DNA of 64,000 bases, taken from NCBI GenBank assembly GCA_951217055.1, contig OX578282.1:11657877-11721876 (forward strand), in the 5' to 3' direction. Below the pieces are notes generated by a model that worked only from the letters and a program-made list of their open reading frames with translations, was not told where the DNA came from and did not search any database. This document shows, piece after piece, positions 33,612 through 45,270 of this stretch. Position 1 is the stretch's first letter. Each line of letters opens with the position of its first letter. Source of the DNA: Gerris lacustris (lineage: Eukaryota > Arthropoda > Insecta > Hemiptera > Gerridae). The position numbers and the translations under genes are program-made.

Positions 33612-34571
33612 GAGGTCGACCAAGAAGTCATGGAAATGTGAGGCGTGCGCTAGTGTCGACATGTACAGTCAGTTATTATTAAAATAGACCACTGTCAAAA
33701 AATACAGTGTTGTTCTTTTGTTATTAATAATTTTATTTTTGATAACTTCTATATTTTTTGCAACAGGCAACACTGTACCTGATAAGAAATCACAATAATA
33801 TACGATAATATCTTTATATTATTATTTATTGACTATTCACAATAATATTCTTTAAATCTAAATAAATTTTCTTCTATCTTAATCGATTTTTTTCTTCCTC
33901 TTTATTTCTGAGTTTGATTTGTTACTTTTTTATTTCTGTTTTATTTGTTACTTTCCTTATTTCTGGATTTTAGTTCTTACTTTTTTGTGAATTATTATTT
34001 GTATTATTACCTCTCTCGGATTGTTTTTGGCAATTTTCTCTTTGGTAAATTAAATTTCCTGGTATTATTAAAAACATGGATAATAACACGAATTCAAAAT
34101 TCGGAAGAAATTATAAAAATAATGAGATTCTAAGATAAGTTTTCCTTAAAATATAATGGGGAAAAGCAAACTAGAAATTCGCTAATATTATTTTGATTAA
34201 TTGTCATGGAGAGCAATCATTTTTATAATAAAAAAAATAAATATTAGGTTTGTTCCAACCCCATTATTTGTAGCGTTCTTTGCATTTGCATCATCGCATG
34301 GTGAATGGTATAAAATCAAAATTGTTGTGTGACAGTTGTGACTATAATTCGTATTGTATAAAAACAAACAAAACAGGAAACCTAACAGATTGGAAACCTT
34401 CTTGTTGTTGTTATTCGTGAGATTTGACGTAACTGCGCATGTCATTCAAACTAGAAATGGGTATTGTCTTAGCACCCGACTGTACTGACTTCGGCACTAC
34501 TCGGAAGTTCCGATTTTAAACGAAGTTAAGCTTTCCGTTTCTCCCGTGTTCATGACTTCTTGGTCGACCTC
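33612..34571. mobile_element. 960-bp MITE with perfect 21-bp inverted ends and TA flanks
   Basis: GAGGTCGACCAAGAAGTCAT at 33612 is exactly mirrored at 34552-34571, and TA stands outside both (33610-33611, 34572-34573), as expected for Tc1/mariner-type insertion. Inside, ACAGTGTTG (33703) and CAACACTGTA (33769) form a second inverted pair. No transposase remnant is visible. A similar end (GAGGTCAACCAAGG) occurs alone near 8893. Confidence 0.75.
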
Positions 34572-34573
34572 TA

Positions 34574-34984
34574 ATAACAATAACAGTTCAATTACTCTTT
34601 TTGAATAACGAATGAAAGAAATAAATTATACATATAGACGAGCGAAATGAGCTTTTTCTGATCAAAGTCATAAATGATAAAGACATAGCTATATGTATAA
34701 CGTTTGTGGATTGATGCACTAAAGCAGTTTGACTATGAGGTATTATGCAGGTTTCATTTTGTAATGATTAAGCTAGTTTCACACAGGGCGACGCGACGTT
34801 CGTCGCCGTCACGCGCGATAGTGATGTTTTTGTATGTGAAGCTCTCATAGCAAGCTCAATCAAAGTCAGAAAGAATCAAATTCTTTAAATAATATAATAT
34901 ATAATATTGTAGTTTTTACACTCGAAATTTAAGTTTAATTTTAAAGTTCCAAGTTAGTCTAAAATTATTTTGTTAGGACAAACA
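34574..34984. other. No gene; a possible lone MITE end
   Basis: At about 34771 AGTTTCACACAGGGCGACGC then CGACGTTCGTCG looks like the start of a CG-rich inverted-repeat element. No partner end was found. Confidence 0.35.
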
Positions 34985-35915
34985 CAATTATGTTAGTTTG
35001 TCACTTGATAGGTGACCACTTTGATTATGAATAATATTTGAATTATTAACCTGTTAAGTGACAAACTAACATTAACTTAATTTTTTGTCAACTAACTAAT
35101 TTTGTACTCAGAATCATAAAGAACCATAATTGCTGGGACATGGCGGCCCTCCACCGATCCGGTTCGTTATTTTCAAATGGCTGTAGCAAAGCTATGTACC
35201 GTAGAAGAACTTAGGCAACCACATATTATTAAAAGGCACTAATAATTTCAAGATAAAAAGAACTTTTTATATACTACGTTTTTGAATTTTCTATTGAATC
35301 GTATGTAATGTTGATAATATAATTGTTATTGTTATATAATATATAATGTTAGTGAAAAAAAAAAAAAATTCCAAATTTATTTACTTCACATAAATGACAA
35401 CCATCCAGCTGATCTTAAACCTATAAAAGAACAAATCTTTGTACAACGGATCTCCCTAACACCAAATCTAAACCGTGCCATCGATATATAATCGATATAT
35501 TTCCTGTTTTGCTGTCATTCAATGTTTATCTCTTATTTATAAAAATCACAAATTTGAAACCCTTCAAAATGAAGATTGTAAATATGGGACATGGCAAAAC
35601 AAATAAAATAACTTGCCGATTTTTTCCGAACAAACTTTCCATACAGCAAAATTTGCTGAAAACTAATTAAATTCTCCTAAAAGATGGCTAAAAGTATTAA
35701 AATAATGCATTGTCATCGTGTTCTGAGCTATGCTAAAAGTTTCAAATGTCTAGCTATTCGGGAAGTTAGTTAGAAATCGATTGCCAGATTTGTACCAGAC
35801 AAACAAACAAACAAGAAAGCAAGCTAATAAAATCGTAGTAAAAAATTACCTTGTACATAAAATTCTAACTTGATGTTAGTGACACACTTTTTTGCACGCT
35901 ATCTCCATGACTAAA
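34985..35915. mobile_element. Family D copy, left arm lost, split by A
   Basis: Centre and right arm: AACCTGTTAAGTGACAAAC, TTTGTACTCAGAATCAT, CATATTATTAAAAGGCACTA, then family A at about 35233-35852, then the end of the arm TTCTAACTTGATGTTAGTG and TTTTTTGCACGCTATCTCC. Confidence 0.6.
35233..35852 (-). mobile_element. Family A repeat, minus strand, inserted in D
   Basis: Complete copy from ATTTCAAGATAAAAAGAACT to AATCGTAGTAAAAAATTA. The D sequence continues on both sides, which fixes the A borders to within a few bases: the conserved ATTTCAAGATAAAAAG stretch is part of A. Confidence 0.7.
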
Positions 35916-37862
35916 AACCCAAATGTAAAAATAAAGTAAAACAATTTTGGTTTTTCTTTATGTTTTTCATTCAAAAGTCTAGATTTATGTTAACATGAAA
36001 CAAACAAACAAAAAAAAAGAAAGAAAAAAAACGAAAAAAGTTTAAAGACAGAAAAGTATAAAACACCGGCACTTACACTCGTAAAAATTTCCACACCGTG
36101 TACTGAGAAGAAAAGAGAGGAGGAAGGTAACATATTTTATAGATTCATAAAGACGGTAAAGGCAAGACTATAAAGACAGTAAAGATAGAAAAGGGAATAG
36201 GTTAACCTTATCCGGTAACCTTATCCGCAGCATTAAGGTGAGGATACACCTAACCCTCTTCTATTCCTTCCAATTTAGGCTCAACATTTTCACTTCAATC
36301 CCTACCTCTTTATTTTAGCACCTCTCATTTTTTTCTAAAGATGGAGCCTACCAAAAAAACCTCCCCCTTCATCCTCATATTTTTTTGAGGGATGCGGTTC
36401 ATTGCTAAGACCATTCTTTCAATGGAGGTAAGAAGGATTGAAGAGGTAGGGAGAGGTAAAACGCAGGAGAAAAGGACGTCATTTTTCACTCCAAACAACT
36501 TCAAGCATTTTAGCAATTTTTGCCCGTATTTTTTTTACTCCCTCCACCCGTTTATTCCGGCCACACGTTACCTTCAACTTCTGCACCTGCATTTATATAT
36601 TTCCCTCTTTTTTCTTTTCTCTGGTAAAGGTAATCCTTTTAAAAAAGCATTGATTCCCTCTCTCAAACTCTTTTAAAAATATGAGACCTTAAAATCTGTC
36701 AGTCCCTTCTTCCTTCCACTCCAAAAAAAAATGATTCAATTTATAGAGCTATCTTCCCTAACCTCTTAAAAACAGCAGGTGTACCAACGTTCATCTAAAT
36801 TGTTGAAAATTGCCCAATAATCTATCAATACACACCTTCCCCCTCTTAAAACCATAAAAAACATATCGGGCAGAAGGAAAAAAATCGTTTAAAAAAAAAA
36901 AATTAACTACCATGAAGGTAACACAGAAGGGTGAAAAATGTCTACATGTATATGTATAAATATACATAGAGGTGAGTGTATATATAAAACACACACACAC
37001 ATGAGTAAGCTTTTCTATAACCTTTCGAAGGTCTATCGGAAGGGGGGTGCTTCCTCGTGAGATGTTAGAAATTTACGACCGAGAGATATTGAATAATATA
37101 TAATAAAAAACACATAAATATAACCTTACACCCGAGCCCTAGGGGCCGGTAACCACTTCATAAACTACCTGCACTAAAATCCTTGGGCCCTTTTCCCTAA
37201 ACCTTTAAATCTTCATATGCACATAAAGAGCCTACAGCATCAAAATACTCTGACCTCTAGTGCTTTAGTGCCTTAAATAAAATCTGAATAATACTAAAAT
37301 AACATTTTATCTTCATCAAATATAGATAGAATTGCAAAATCAAGACGAGTAAAAGTAAGTGCAAAAGTTATAGAAAATAAATAATTCTTATATCTAAGTT
37401 ATTTTTTTTAAAGAAAATAAAAAGTAGTGTGGTATTGTTCATAGTATGTGAAAAGCTATTTTTCTATAAAGAAGCTCTATAAGCTATTTTCTATAAAGAC
37501 ATTTTTGGAAAATCAAATTAAACTGACCCTAAAGCATTAGCTTGTTATTCTTTTTTATAAAAATCAGCATTATCATGCAGATGCATAACATTGATAATAA
37601 AACAGTGTGTAAAGAAAGACAAATTTGTTAATGTAGAGTAGTTTAAATTAGAGCGTTCTGGAGAATTTGCTAAGTTTAAGCAGAAAAAGGTTATGTTAGG
37701 TTTTGTTTTGGTTAGGTTATGTTGTTTTTGTTTTGGTATTAATCTGTATAGACTGTCGACAAATTTAAGGGTTATGTTCGTTCCAAACCATCTTTCTCAC
37801 GTCAAAGCTAACCTAAATGAAACCTTCCCGTCCTTTCCTTCTTGTTTATATGTTGGATTTCA
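35916..37862. other. No gene recognised
   Basis: Nearly 2 kb without a repeat from this window or a coding remnant. 36300-36680 has a 94-codon plus-strand frame (36392-36676) with no recognisable domain, overlapped by an opposite frame. (CA)n of 8 units at about 36986. GGTTATGTTAGG-like phrases at 37687-37735 are not a telomeric array. Confidence 0.4.
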
Positions 37863-38587
37863 TTTTTAGGGTCCGTAGGCAAAACCAAGGACCCTTATAT
37901 TTTCCTGCGTGTGTCTGTCCGTCCGTCCTGTCGCCTGCTCTCACGGCTACACTTTTCGTCCGATCACTTTGAAATTTGGCATGTATGTGTCTTGTACATG
38001 CCCACATATTTTAAAAATATAGCGACTTAAAAAAAATATTTTTCAAAAATATTAGGGTAAAAAAACTTAAGGGTTAAATTTTTTTTTTTCGACACCGTGA
38101 GGGGTATCATATGAAAGGTTACGTCGAGCTGATTACAAACATTTTAATTCTTTGGTTATAACTTTGATAGGGCGAGCGTAGGCAAGTTTGAAGTGGGTGT
38201 GAAACGTGTCCCCCTCCTTCTATCTCGCTTATGTGAAGTGCAAAAAATCTGAAAAAATTCCTGAACATTCTTCGATCAAAAGTAAAGATACCACTTTCTG
38301 GTAATTTTGAAAAAAATATTATTTTATTTCTTATTGACAAAAAACGTTTTTTTTATAACTGGTCTTTTCGATGTATTTATATGGTTGTAGTCCGGTTCAG
38401 TGGCAAAAAAATACTTTATCAGAAGTTTGCTTATGTGTTTTAAGAATATCAGACTCATAGGATAGTTCAAAGGAAGCTTTTTAGCATTTTAAAAACACCA
38501 TCAATAGGGTACTACTTAAACTATACAGTGTGTGGCCTACGGACCCTCGCTGTGTGCTCACTAGCACACACACTTGACCTGTTTATT
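37863..38587 (+). mobile_element. Family H element, copy 1
   Basis: About 725 bp. Near the ends are GGTCCGTAGGC (37870) and its inverse GCCTACGGACC (38534). The right end carries a hairpin GTGTGCT/AGCACAC and CTTGACCTGTTTATT. The left part has GTCTGTCCGTCCGTCC then TTTGAAATTTGGCATGTATG, the same type of core as in B and C. Second copy at 58185. Non-coding. Confidence 0.65.
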
Positions 38588-38679
38588 GAGTCATCCATTT
38601 ATGTACGAGTATTAATTATTATAAATACACATTTGTTTTTCATTTTACAACCATCCTTTTAGAAATTTAGTATTGATAG

Positions 38680-38835
38680 TAGTAAAGAGTGGGAGAAGAG
38701 AGCCCCATAGAGGGTGTCCCTCAACCTGCTCCGTCCGCGATTCATAGATGCAATTCAGAGTATCATGGCACGAGATCGAACCCACGACCTCGAACCATGT
38801 CTTTAACTCGGAACTATAACAATCTATAACCGATA
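38680..38835 (-). mobile_element. tRNA-like SINE fragment
   Basis: The minus strand contains GGTCGTGGGTTCGATCTCG (B-box consensus) after GGTTCGAG. No clear A box. Similar layout to 42640 and 57635. Confidence 0.35.
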
Positions 38836-38949
38836 TCAAAAGTACGCAAGTAGTATCATAAAAGTGTCATAAGTATCATAAAATCGTAGAAATATATCGC
38901 TGCATTATATTGATAAATTAGGGAATCAATGTGATGAAAATTACTGTAA

Positions 38950-39747
38950 AGGCGGAAATACACATGCTAGTTACTCGCACAAAAACATATGAGTAGCTCG
39001 CAGAGGAGAGCTACTGGCATGTGTATGCATCAAATAGCATGCGAGTAAATCACACGAAGTTTGATTTTTGTCTTGCCAGTGGCACAAGTTGAGGGGAGGG
39101 GGAACTGATAAGGCACGTGTAAACAGGCCTGCCAGCGCAAGTTTGCTAGTAGCTAGCACGAGTCTCCCTCAGCCCTTCAGTCTTCAGTTGCGTTCCTTCC
39201 TTTCGCAGGTATCTGACAACAACTCATCTACTTTCTCCGGAAGCATTCGCAATTGATTCCTAAAACCATTGACGTCCCCGAACCGCATTTCATTTAGTAG
39301 GCACTGACTCGCTCCATGTACCTAATTCCCTTCTAGCTATCCAATCTTTACCCACACTCTTCGTGTCTTTATTATTTTTCAAATGTTTTAAAACACAGTT
39401 CTTTGCAAGTAACAGAAAAATCTGGTTAATTTCATTCCGCACCGATACATTCATAAGGTACATTGAAATAATTAATAAAACTATCAAAATTAATTAAATA
39501 AAATACAATTATTTAATAATTTATTCCGGCTAAAAGAAGGCAAGAAACTATAGCCTGTTTCAAAACTAGAACTGTGACTGGAATGTGTAGTGTCATGTGC
39601 TAGTAGCTGGCACAAGACCGATCATCCGGATGATACTAGCACGCTGTTTCTCTGGCAAATGTACACAGCGTCTGCAGCATGCCAGCTACTAACGTGCTAG
39701 TAACTCGCCACTGGCATGCTTTTTTACTAGCATGTGTATTTCCGCTT
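38950..39747. mobile_element. Harbinger-like MITE, 798 bp
   Basis: TAA on both sides (38947-38949, 39748-39750). Ends AGGCGGAAATACACATGCTA and, inverted, AAGCGGAAATACACATGCTA (one difference). Subterminal regions on both sides repeat GCTAGTAACTCGC, GGCATG and GAGCTACTGGCATG in both orientations. No transposase frame. Confidence 0.8.
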
Positions 39748-39750
39748 TAA

Positions 39751-41231
39751 AGCTCCAACCGGTAATGTTTGAGATATCCGACACTAAAATTGTCAAAAAC
39801 AGGGTATGAAGATCTTCACATCCACATTTGTCACCATTCGGGAGTCTCTGGTAAAAGTAGCAGTTTTTCTGTCACAGTCCTCCAATAATAAATTGACTTT
39901 TTGCAGAAAGCATTACTGAATTATTGCGCGCTCGTGAAACGTGGAGACAATATTCTTTGCCTACAACGTTAATAGCAACAAGCGTTACGTTTAACAATAA
40001 GCTAATTTTTTCCTTCCCAGACTTAAGTTTTTTGTTTTCTGCATATAAATGTGTGGATTAGCAGGCAACCAAACTTTATTCTAAATGTGATTATTTTTAT
40101 GGATGTAAAGATACAAAGTAAAAATTGATGGTGGCTGAAATGTCATTAAATCTGTAGCCAAGTTCTAGGTGAATAATTTTAACAATAGATTAAGTTATTT
40201 TTTAATTAAACCAATTATATAAAGAAAAAAAGCCACTTCTATAAAGACTACGCTAAACCAATCCTAAAGCTTAGTGTCTTTGACCTTCACCAATTTCCTT
40301 CAGTTTTCTCTCTTAACCCTTTTTTCTAAGGAAAAGGATCTCCAAAGAGAAAATTAGGGCCCTCTTTTCCAGAGCTCTTCTCAAATTATCCCATCCAAAG
40401 GGCCACAAAGAACTCCCCAGGGCCAAAGCCCCCTCCCTCCTCATCCTATTCAGTAATGGTGCCCCCTTCTACCGTTTGATCCCACCGACTTGTTACCTGT
40501 GTAACTTGAAGGTTAGGAAGTAGTAGGGGAGGGGGACTTCTTTTGGCCCCTAGAAAGAGCCTTCTCTTTAAGTAAATGAAATTTCCACACCGAAGGGCCA
40601 AGCCGTGACCCACACCACTTCCTCCTTCATTAATGCATCTCATTCGCATATATTATACATATGGAAGCTAGGAAGCTTGGAAGATTAGCGTTTAAACTAA
40701 AGCTTAATAACTAAAGAGAAAGGGCTTTTATCTCTAAGGGTTTTATACGTAGCTAGAAGTGTAGGCCCTCCTATAAGCCCTAACCTAGATATGTAGACTC
40801 TTCCTTCCCTTTAGCTCCAGAGAAAATTAGATTATAGATGATGTAAGGAATTTCATTAAAAAAGCACACCATGTTTCTTTATCAAAATTAAACACCTCTA
40901 TATAAAAACAACATTAAAAACTGGTTCAGTGTGATAAGAGACATTGTTTCAAAGAATATCCGCAGGAAAATATTATGAGTCGAGGCTTAAAATGAGATAA
41001 TTGCACTGAGCATAGGATACAAGATAATGTAAAATTACAAAGATCTGACTTTTATAATATTAGTCATGTAGGAAATTATCTGGGATTTAAAATGTATTTT
41101 CTACAAACATATGCTCTCCTGAAACAAGAATAAAACTTTGACACTTTCAATTAAACTTATTTTTATTATTAAAGACTGGATAATAACATTTTGAAAAAGA
41201 AATAGTTATCTATTTTTTTGTTTTTGTTTTT
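39751..41231. other. No gene recognised
   Basis: AT-rich DNA with a CT-rich stretch at 40300-40560 (many CCCTCC runs). No domain or repeat match. Confidence 0.45.
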
Positions 41232-41848
41232 GCTTTCAAGTTCACCAAAGATGACGAAAGCTATGTGATCGTTCGGAAAAATAAAAATTTGGCTTTGTCT
41301 CTAATTTCGAATATTTCAAATCAAAAACTCCGTTACAACCATCAGAAAAACATTTTCGGCCTCGTGACTGTCTGTCGTTCAATTTTTGCAAACCAACATA
41401 TCTTAAAAACTAATCGTCCGATTTTAATTAAATTGGGATGGTAGGTCAAAATTAGCCCTTTGTTGGTCTCATATAAGATTCAAACTTCTGTGCCAATTTT
41501 TTTCTCTTCCACATGCGCACAAATTTACATTTATTTACAACCATATCTTCAAATGTACTCATCTGATTTTTAAGAAATTTGGATGGTTTGTCAAAAGTAG
41601 CCCAATGAGCCGCAGATTCTTTACATTTCGTCTTTACATTTTGCTATAATGATACTTTAATTTGGACGAGTAGTTATATCGCAAAAATGTTGACCGACAG
41701 ACTGACAGACAGACACGAGACCAAAAGTGTTTCTTAAAGTCTGAAACGGATTTCGGTATAGAATTTTTTTTTTTTTTAACTCAGACATTAAAAAAACGCT
41801 CTTCAGAATGATTTGTGTTTCCGCTACCTTCGGTAAAATTATTATTTA
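41232..41848. repeat. Family C, two copies in inverted arrangement
   Basis: Plus-strand copy from 41232 with a changed but still paired head (GCTTTC/GAAAGC in place of GCTTCC/GGAAGC), through module 2 to about 41640. It then passes into the inverse of the C left half (GACAGACAGACACGAGACC .. CCGCTACCTTCGGTAAAA) to 41848. Confidence 0.55.
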
Positions 41849-41911
41849 AAAGAACTTGCTGATTAAATAATAATAATCTACAAGCTAATAATCCTTATCT
41901 TATAATAAGTA

Positions 41912-41985
41912 GACATCGCGTGGCTCTATCAGCGTAATGCAATAAATATTAGATAGTTAATCATGATGGGTAGAGATTTTCAAAT
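41912..41985 (+). repeat. Family L fragment
   Basis: ACATCGCGTGGCTCTATC and GTTAATCATGATG, shared with 1670 and 55321. Confidence 0.45.
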
Positions 41986-41999
41986 ATCTATGGATAAGC

Positions 42000-42589
42000 A
42001 TAGCAAAATATGGGAAGATAAACACCGAGGTCAACTCTCGTATAGTAACAGTAGGCAGAATGTTTCACTAAGTAAATACCAGTTTCCTCAGAAAACGCCA
42101 AGTATGGGAGGAAACTAAGATAAGACAGTCTACAATTTTATCTATAGGTAAAATATAGTATTAACATACGGTTGTGAGTCCTGGGAAGTCACCTCCAAAC
42201 ATGAAAGCAGGATTCATGCTCAAGAAATGAGATACCTTCGACGAGTGGCGGGGAAGGCAAGGCGGGACAGAGTCCGAAACCAAAATATCCGGGACTCGCT
42301 GAGTGTGACACCCTTGATAGACCGGGTTAATAACACCCAGCTAAAGTGGTTTGGACATGTAATAGGAATGGACGCCACCCGATTCCCAAAACAAGCACTG
42401 GAGGCAAGGACCGAAGGACGACGTCCCCAAGGAAGAAGGAGAGTGGCTTGGCATGATAACATTAAGAACCTTGTACTGAGACAAGGCATGTCCTGGGCTG
42501 ACACTTCGGTAGAAGCTGAGAATCGGGACCGGTGGAAGGCTTTCTGTCGCCGCCCTACACCTCACGGTAGAAGGGTAACCGACTAAGTA
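42000..42589 (+). pseudogene. LINE ORF2, C-terminal region
   Basis: Early frame: INTEVNSRIVTVGRMFH, an internal stop, then VNTSFLRKRQVWEETK. A shift near 42145 gives LTYGCESWEVTSKHES then, open for 119 codons from the Met at 42227, MRYLRRVAGKARRDRVRNQN, QLKWFGHVIGMD, ALEARTEGRRPQGRRR, and a stop at 42587. These blocks (LTYGCESW, MR.LR...GK.RRDR.RN, W.GHV.RM, EAR..G.RP.GR) are the well-known C-terminal region of an insect non-LTR ORF2. The polymerase catalytic part is absent; at least one stop and one frameshift are present. Clade not assigned. Confidence 0.8.
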
Positions 42590-42639
42590 AGTAATCATGA
42601 TGAGTTGATAGTTAGTAGTAGTAGTAGTAGTCTAGTACT

Positions 42640-42855
42640 TTCTACTAGAACGGGTAGGACGAACCACTTGTTCGAACCTTGCAATTAGGCCATTATTTAG
42701 GCCCTTTTTACGCCCCGCGGTAGAGAGTTCCAGCCACTTCACACATCATACCTCTGTACATAGTACCGCCGAAGCGATTATGATGTGATCAATAGTGAGC
42801 TATATAAATCAGAGTGTCACGGCGAGGAATCGAACGCTGTCTCGTTCCACCGGTT
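42640..42855 (-). mobile_element. SINE-like repeat, copy 1
   Basis: Shares GAACCTTGCAATTAGGCC, ACCGCCGAAGCGATTATG, ATCAATAGTGAGC.AT.TAAATC and GAGGAATCGAACGCTGT with 57635-57850. The last phrase is the inverse of a pol III B-box-like motif. Confidence 0.45.
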
Positions 42856-42904
42856 TGTTCACGAAGATTTCAACTATTATAAATTGGATAGATAAAGTTT
42901 TTAA

Positions 42905-43142
42905 TTTTTTCCCGTCCTGAAATTCCAATATTACATTTCAACCTCTCGTTTATGCGAGCGTTACGCGCAAACTCTTGGACAGATCACGCCGTCCAACGAG
43001 CTTAGCCTGAGTATTAGTGAAAGGAACTAAAATACCAAATTTCAACCTAATCGTTCATCTTTTACTCAAGTTATCGCCGGACACTTAAACGTTACACACA
43101 GACAGACAGACAGGATGCACATTTCGTTGAATATAAGAATAT
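42905..43142 (+). repeat. Family B repeat, 5'-short copy
   Basis: From TTTTTTCCCGTCCTGAAATT through the CG core and CAGACAGACAGACAGG to GAATATAAGAA. Confidence 0.55.
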
Positions 43143-43796
43143 AACAATTAAATATTAATAATCTTAAGTATGAATTTTTGTGAATATATTTTATATCATG
43201 TATATATTCGATAAATATACCCAATACAAAATATATATTATAAATGGTTGGGCGGACTCCCCTCATCTTAATACCAATGAGAACAAGAGGCATAAGCTCT
43301 GCACGAATGACTTAATATCACCCTCATGTTATGTTTCTGTATGTTGTAACATGATAGAGGGGGAAATCTCCGTATGATACGATTATGTCATGAAACTCCC
43401 CCCTCCCCTTCCTGTATAAAATTGTTTTTGCTTTTGCATATACGATCTCATAGTATTAAAGGGGGAAAAAGATACAATATGACGATTATGTTTAGGGGAG
43501 AAGGTACTTTTCCCAAAGTAATTCTTTGAAGAGAGGGGAGACGGAATCTAAATTTGGTCCTCCTAATATTTGTTGAAAGGATTTTCCAATAAAGTTTTAG
43601 GTATTGATAAAGATGTTTGGATGTTTCACATATTAAAATAATAAGTTTCCTGTTGTAATAATAATATTACACAAACGAAATCGGGATATTGTCAATATTA
43701 TCTCACAAAGCAAAAAAAAGTAAAGGATTTAGCATCTTTTGGGAATTTTTAACATTAAATTAGATATTATGAAGGGAGACGGAACAAAATAATACA
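43143..43796. other. No gene recognised
   Basis: Frames at 43066-43293 (minus) and 43180-43377 (plus) overlap each other and show no similarity to known domains. Confidence 0.45.
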
Positions 43797-44112
43797 GTCC
43801 ACCACCGGGAATAGAACCACGGACCTTTGGATTTTGAGTCCTAAATTGTACCAATTAAGCTAGACCTGCGAAAATGATTTATTTATCTCTGTCCAAAGAG
43901 ACAGATATATCCCGTTATATAGCGAAATTATTTTCATATGTGAGAGCTATATTTATGCCTTAGTCAATAAGAAGATAATATCGCTATTAACTAAGATATC
44001 GCTTTGTACAGAGAAAAATCATCCTCCGGTCTAGTTAAACGGACGCGAAATCCAACGCTTCTTAGTTCAAATCCGGCGGTGGACTCTATTTTCCTCTATT
44101 TATCCTCCTAAG
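43797..44112. mobile_element. Two tRNA-like SINE heads in opposite orientation
   Basis: Minus strand 43870-43801: GGTCTAGCTTAATTGGTAC (A box) and CCGTGGTTCTATTCCCGG (B box), with a CTCAAAA anticodon-like loop (CAA, Leu type). Plus strand 44034-44090: a shorter related head GGTCTAGTTAAACGGACGC and TTAGTTCAAATCC. Both are followed outward by GGTGGACT.TATT. About 160 bp separates them. Confidence 0.55.
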
Positions 44113-44880
44113 TAGACTGATTAAGCGAGTATATGTCCTAAACTGTCAAACAACCAACAAAACAAATGATAATAATAACAAAATTTAAATTTCAAGATAA
44201 AAAGAACTTTTTATATACTACGTTTTTAAATTTTCTTTTGAATCGTGTGTAATGTTGATAATATAATTGTTATTGTTATATAATATTATAATGTTAGTGA
44301 AAAAAAAAAAAAGTTCCAAATTTATTTACTTCACATAAATGACAACCATCCAGAGAGCTGATCTTAAACCTATAAAAGGATAAATCTTTGTACAACGGAT
44401 CTCCCCAACACCAAATCTAAAGCATGCCATCGGTATATTTGAAATAATATAATCGATATTTCCTGTTTTGCTGTCATTCAATGTTTATCTATCACAAATT
44501 TGAGACCCGTCAAAATGAAGATTGCGTAAATATTGGATATGACAAAACAAATAAAATAACTTGCGGATTTTTTCCGAACTAACTTTCCGCACAGCAAAAT
44601 TTGCTGAAAACTAATTAAATTCTGCTGAAAGATGGCTAAAAGTATTAAAATAATGTATTGTCATCGTGTTCTGAGCTATGCTAAAAGTTTAAAATGTGTA
44701 CCTATTCGGGAAGTTAGTTAGAAATCGGTTGCCAGATTTGTACCGGACAAACAAACAAACAAACAAACAAGAATGCAAGCTAATAAAAACGTAGTAAAAA
44801 TAATAATTAAGACTGATAAAGGGTATATTTTTATGTTCTAAGCTGTCCAACACCCAGCAAAACAAATAATAATAACATTA
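44113..44880. repeat. ~70-bp direct repeats flanking family A
   Basis: AGACTGATTAAGCGAGTATATG..CTAAACTGTC..AACAAAACAAATGATAATAATAAC at 44113-44183 and a diverged copy at 44808-44880 (AGACTGATAAAGGGTATATT..CTAAGCTGTCC). Too long for a target duplication. Confidence 0.5.
44186..44801 (-). mobile_element. Family A repeat, minus strand, complete
   Basis: From ATTTCAAGATAAAAAGAACT and TACTACGTTTTTAAATTTTC to AAAAACGTAGTAAAAATA. Confidence 0.65.
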
Positions 44881-45270
44881 TAAATAATAATAAAAGTATA
44901 TAATAACATTATAAATAATACAGTACTGATAATACAGTGCTATTATACAGTACTGATACAGTCCTGTAATACAGTGCTAATAATACAATATTATTTTTCC
45001 CTATTTCTGTGATGCATATGTAATTATTCAATATTTTTGCCTTGCAGATTTATCTATTATCATTGCAAAATTAGTAATCATAATTATTTTTTCCATTATC
45101 ATGTTAATACTTTACCTACTATGAATTAAACCTAGATTTGAATTGTTTCATTGCTAATTTCTACTTTTTCCACTAAAATTCTTCCTTGAACAAATCAGCT
45201 TTGCCTTGCTTTCTTAAGTGCTCCTGCCAAGAAAATAACAGGTAACACTGAGAGAACCATTGGTCTAAAG

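Noticed and set aside
37687..37735. Interstitial TTAGG telomere repeats
   Set aside because: Only scattered GGTTATGTTAGG and GGTTAGGTTATG phrases; no tandem TTAGG array.
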